From contig NZ_CP043626.1 of the NCBI RefSeq assembly GCF_008807415.1, positions 2,046,001 through 2,110,000 on the forward strand: DNA of 64,000 nt, in the 5' to 3' direction. Of this stretch, positions 62,526-64,000 are shown in pieces; position 1 is the stretch's first letter, and every line of letters begins with the position of its first letter. Under the pieces are notes generated by a model that searched no databases, was not told the origin of the DNA, and saw nothing but the letters and a program-made list of their open reading frames with translations. This DNA is from Pseudomonas denitrificans (nom. rej.) (GTDB taxonomy: Bacteria; Pseudomonadota; Gammaproteobacteria; Pseudomonadales; Pseudomonadaceae). Position numbers and translations under genes: made by a program.

Positions 62526-64000
62526 ATGCCATTCCATATCCAGGACATCCTCGACAACGCTTCCCTGCGCACCCGCCTGCTCGGCGGCAGCGAAGGCGTC
62601 GGCCGGCGCCTGCGCTGGGCGCATGTGTGCGAGCTGGCGGACCCAACCGAGTGGCTGGGCGAAGGGGACCTGCTGATGACCACCGGCATCGGCATTCCCG
62701 CCCAGGCCCAGGCGCAACGGGATTACCTGCAACGCCTGGCCGCGGCACGCATCTCGGGCCTGATGATCGGTGAGAACATGCAGGCCCCGGCGGATATCCA
62801 GGCCCTGCAGGACGAAGCCTGCCAGCTGGGTTTCCCACTGCTGATGACTGATTACGCGGTGCCCTTCTCCGCCGTGACCCGCGCCATCGTCGACGCCAGC
62901 AAGCAGGAAGAACACGAGCGCCGCAGCGCCGTGACGCGCATCTATGAAAGCGCCCGCATCGGCCTGCGCGGTCTCGGCCTCGCCGGGCTTTTGCGCCGGT
63001 TGTGCAGCGACGTGCGCGCGCAGCTGTTCCTGTTCGACTCGGCGACGCTGCAACCCTGGCAGGAAGGCCTGCCGCCGCTGCCGGCCAGCTGGCGGGCAAC
63101 CCTCGCCCAGCGCCGCTCGGTGCCGGACACCGTGACCCGCTGCAGCAATGGCGAGCAGGAAGCGCTGGTGATGCCGCTGCCGTCGCTGACCACCTGCGAA
63201 ATCCTCGCCACCGGCGGCGAGCTGCTCGACTACGGCCTGCTGCATCACATCGTGGCGGTACTGGGGATCGAGCTGGAGCGCGCCCAGGTCGAGCACGAAC
63301 GCATGCTGCGGCTGGGTTCGGAACTGCTGGACGATCTGCTGCAGCAGCGCCTCACCGAGCGCGCCGCGCAGGAACGGCTGGCGCAGCTGAATTGCCCGGT
63401 GGATGCCGCCTGCCTGGTGCTGGCGCGCGCCGCCGGCGAGCTGCCGCAACACTGGCAGCAGCGACTTCAGCGACTGGGAATGGGCCTGCTGGTGCGACAC
63501 CAGGGCAACGAACTGATCCTGCTGCTGAGCGATCCGGCGCAGGCCGCAACGCTGCAGGCCGAGCTGGACTGCACCCTGGGTCACAGCAATCCGTTGGGCC
63601 ATGCATTGCGGGCGGTGGAAGCCCTGCGCGAGGCGCGCCTCGCGCTGGCCCATGCCAACCACCAGCGCCCGCTGGTGGCCTATGCCGATGCCCAGGGCGA
63701 GCAGTCCTGGCTGCCGGCGAGCCTGGAGGAAGCACGGCGTGTGCATCGCCGGGTACTCGGTGCGCTGGCGGATTACGATGCGCAACAGGGTGGCCAGTTG
63801 CAGCACACCCTGCGCGTCTTCCTCGAGCAGAACCGTTCCTGGCAGAAGGCCGCACAACGGCTCAACGTGCACAAGCAGACGCTGGTCTACCGCATCCGCC
63901 GCATCGAGGAAATCACCGAGCGTTCGCTGGACTGCACCGAGGACGTGGCCGTCCTCTGGATCGCGCTGCGCTCGGCGCAGATTGCCGGCATGGACGCCGG
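62526..64000 (+). CDS. PucR/CdaR-type transcriptional regulator, 3' end beyond the window
   Basis: At least 491 residues of a PucR-family regulator. The N-terminal PucR domain (about 1-125) starts MPFHIQDILDNASLRTRLLG and includes EWLGEGDLLMTTGIGIP. A GGDEF-like CdaR middle region follows (about 280-400). The C-terminal HTH_30 is present: FLEQNRSWQKAAQRLNVHKQ then LVYRIRRIEEI. Only the last residues are missing at the right edge. No strong Shine-Dalgarno sequence precedes ATG 62526, but this start matches the family. It is divergent from the polyamine-type binding-protein gene and probably regulates it. Confidence 0.9.
   Translation, partial: MPFHIQDILDNASLRTRLLGGSEGVGRRLRWAHVCELADPTEWLGEGDLLMTTGIGIPAQAQAQRDYLQRLAAARISGLMIGENMQAPADIQALQDEACQLGFPLLMTDYAVPFSAVTRAIVDASKQEEHERRSAVTRIYESARIGLRGLGLAGLLRRLCSDVRAQLFLFDSATLQPWQEGLPPLPASWRATLAQRRSVPDTVTRCSNGEQEALVMPLPSLTTCEILATGGELLDYGLLHHIVAVLGIELERAQVEHERMLRLGSELLDDLLQQRLTERAAQERLAQLNCPVDAACLVLARAAGELPQHWQQRLQRLGMGLLVRHQGNELILLLSDPAQAATLQAELDCTLGHSNPLGHALRAVEALREARLALAHANHQRPLVAYADAQGEQSWLPASLEEARRVHRRVLGALADYDAQQGGQLQHTLRVFLEQNRSWQKAAQRLNVHKQTLVYRIRRIEEITERSLDCTEDVAVLWIALRSAQIAGMDA

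Overview
This window reads as chromosomal DNA of a GC-rich Pseudomonas. The evidence is the strong GC bias at third codon positions, the recurring GTAGGAGCG...CGCTCCTAC palindromes typical of pseudomonads, a DUF1302/DUF1329 outer-membrane pair, an itaconate-degradation cluster in nearly the order known from P. aeruginosa, an S-pyocin type immunity protein, and a ParD-like/methionine aminopeptidase pair. Species-level placement is not possible from the sequence alone. No rRNA, tRNA, CRISPR array, transposase or phage gene was recognised.

Positions 1-19118 hold an acyl-CoA catabolic island on the minus strand. It runs from an alpha-methylacyl-CoA racemase and a GMC alcohol oxidase (16136-13270) into a 13-gene operon (12960-853): acyl-CoA ligase, SCP-x-like thiolase, a split MaoC hydratase, SDR dehydrogenase, acyl-CoA dehydrogenase, enoyl-CoA hydratase, aldehyde and alcohol dehydrogenases, an NMO-family flavoprotein, a thioesterase, and a DUF35 + thiolase-like pair resembling the retro-aldolases of steroid side-chain degradation. 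A further acyl-CoA dehydrogenase is cut by the left edge. Together these look like a pathway for an alpha-methyl-branched (isoprenoid- or sterol-side-chain-like) alcohol or acid; the substrate is inferred. Two large MalT-like LuxR regulators (16410-19118 and 28523-26106) flank the area, and a 14-base motif recurs only in the gaps in front of these operons and regulators.

Positions 19537-26126 hold an itaconate-degradation cluster (ccl, ict, MmgE/PrpD, acyl-CoA dehydrogenase, ich) read away from a divergent LysR regulator, with a perfect palindrome between them. Positions 28684-40035 hold DUF1329 and DUF1302 envelope proteins, a divergent secreted sulfatase, and a six-gene MoxR/DUF58/VWA (Bat-type) operon. 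Positions 40032-46358 hold a LysR-controlled operon with a MaoC-like protein, a paired acyl-CoA dehydrogenase, an MHS-type transporter and a family III CoA-transferase.

The right part (46455-64000) is mixed: a ParD-like/MetAP pair, an SDR divergent from an AraC regulator, a second AraC regulator, a PAAR-pyocin S-HNH nuclease effector with its immunity gene, a small secreted protein, a CSS-EAL phosphodiesterase, an autotransporter divergent from an unusual receiver-LuxR-PAS-pseudokinase fusion, an MFS transporter, a polyamine-type periplasmic binding protein, and a PucR-type regulator cut by the right edge.

Eight genes contain nine apparent single-base losses, all in runs of G or C. Restoring one base at each gives full-length, family-typical proteins, so these are more likely consensus errors than pseudogenes. 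In those entries the coordinates describe the whole gene across the frameshift.
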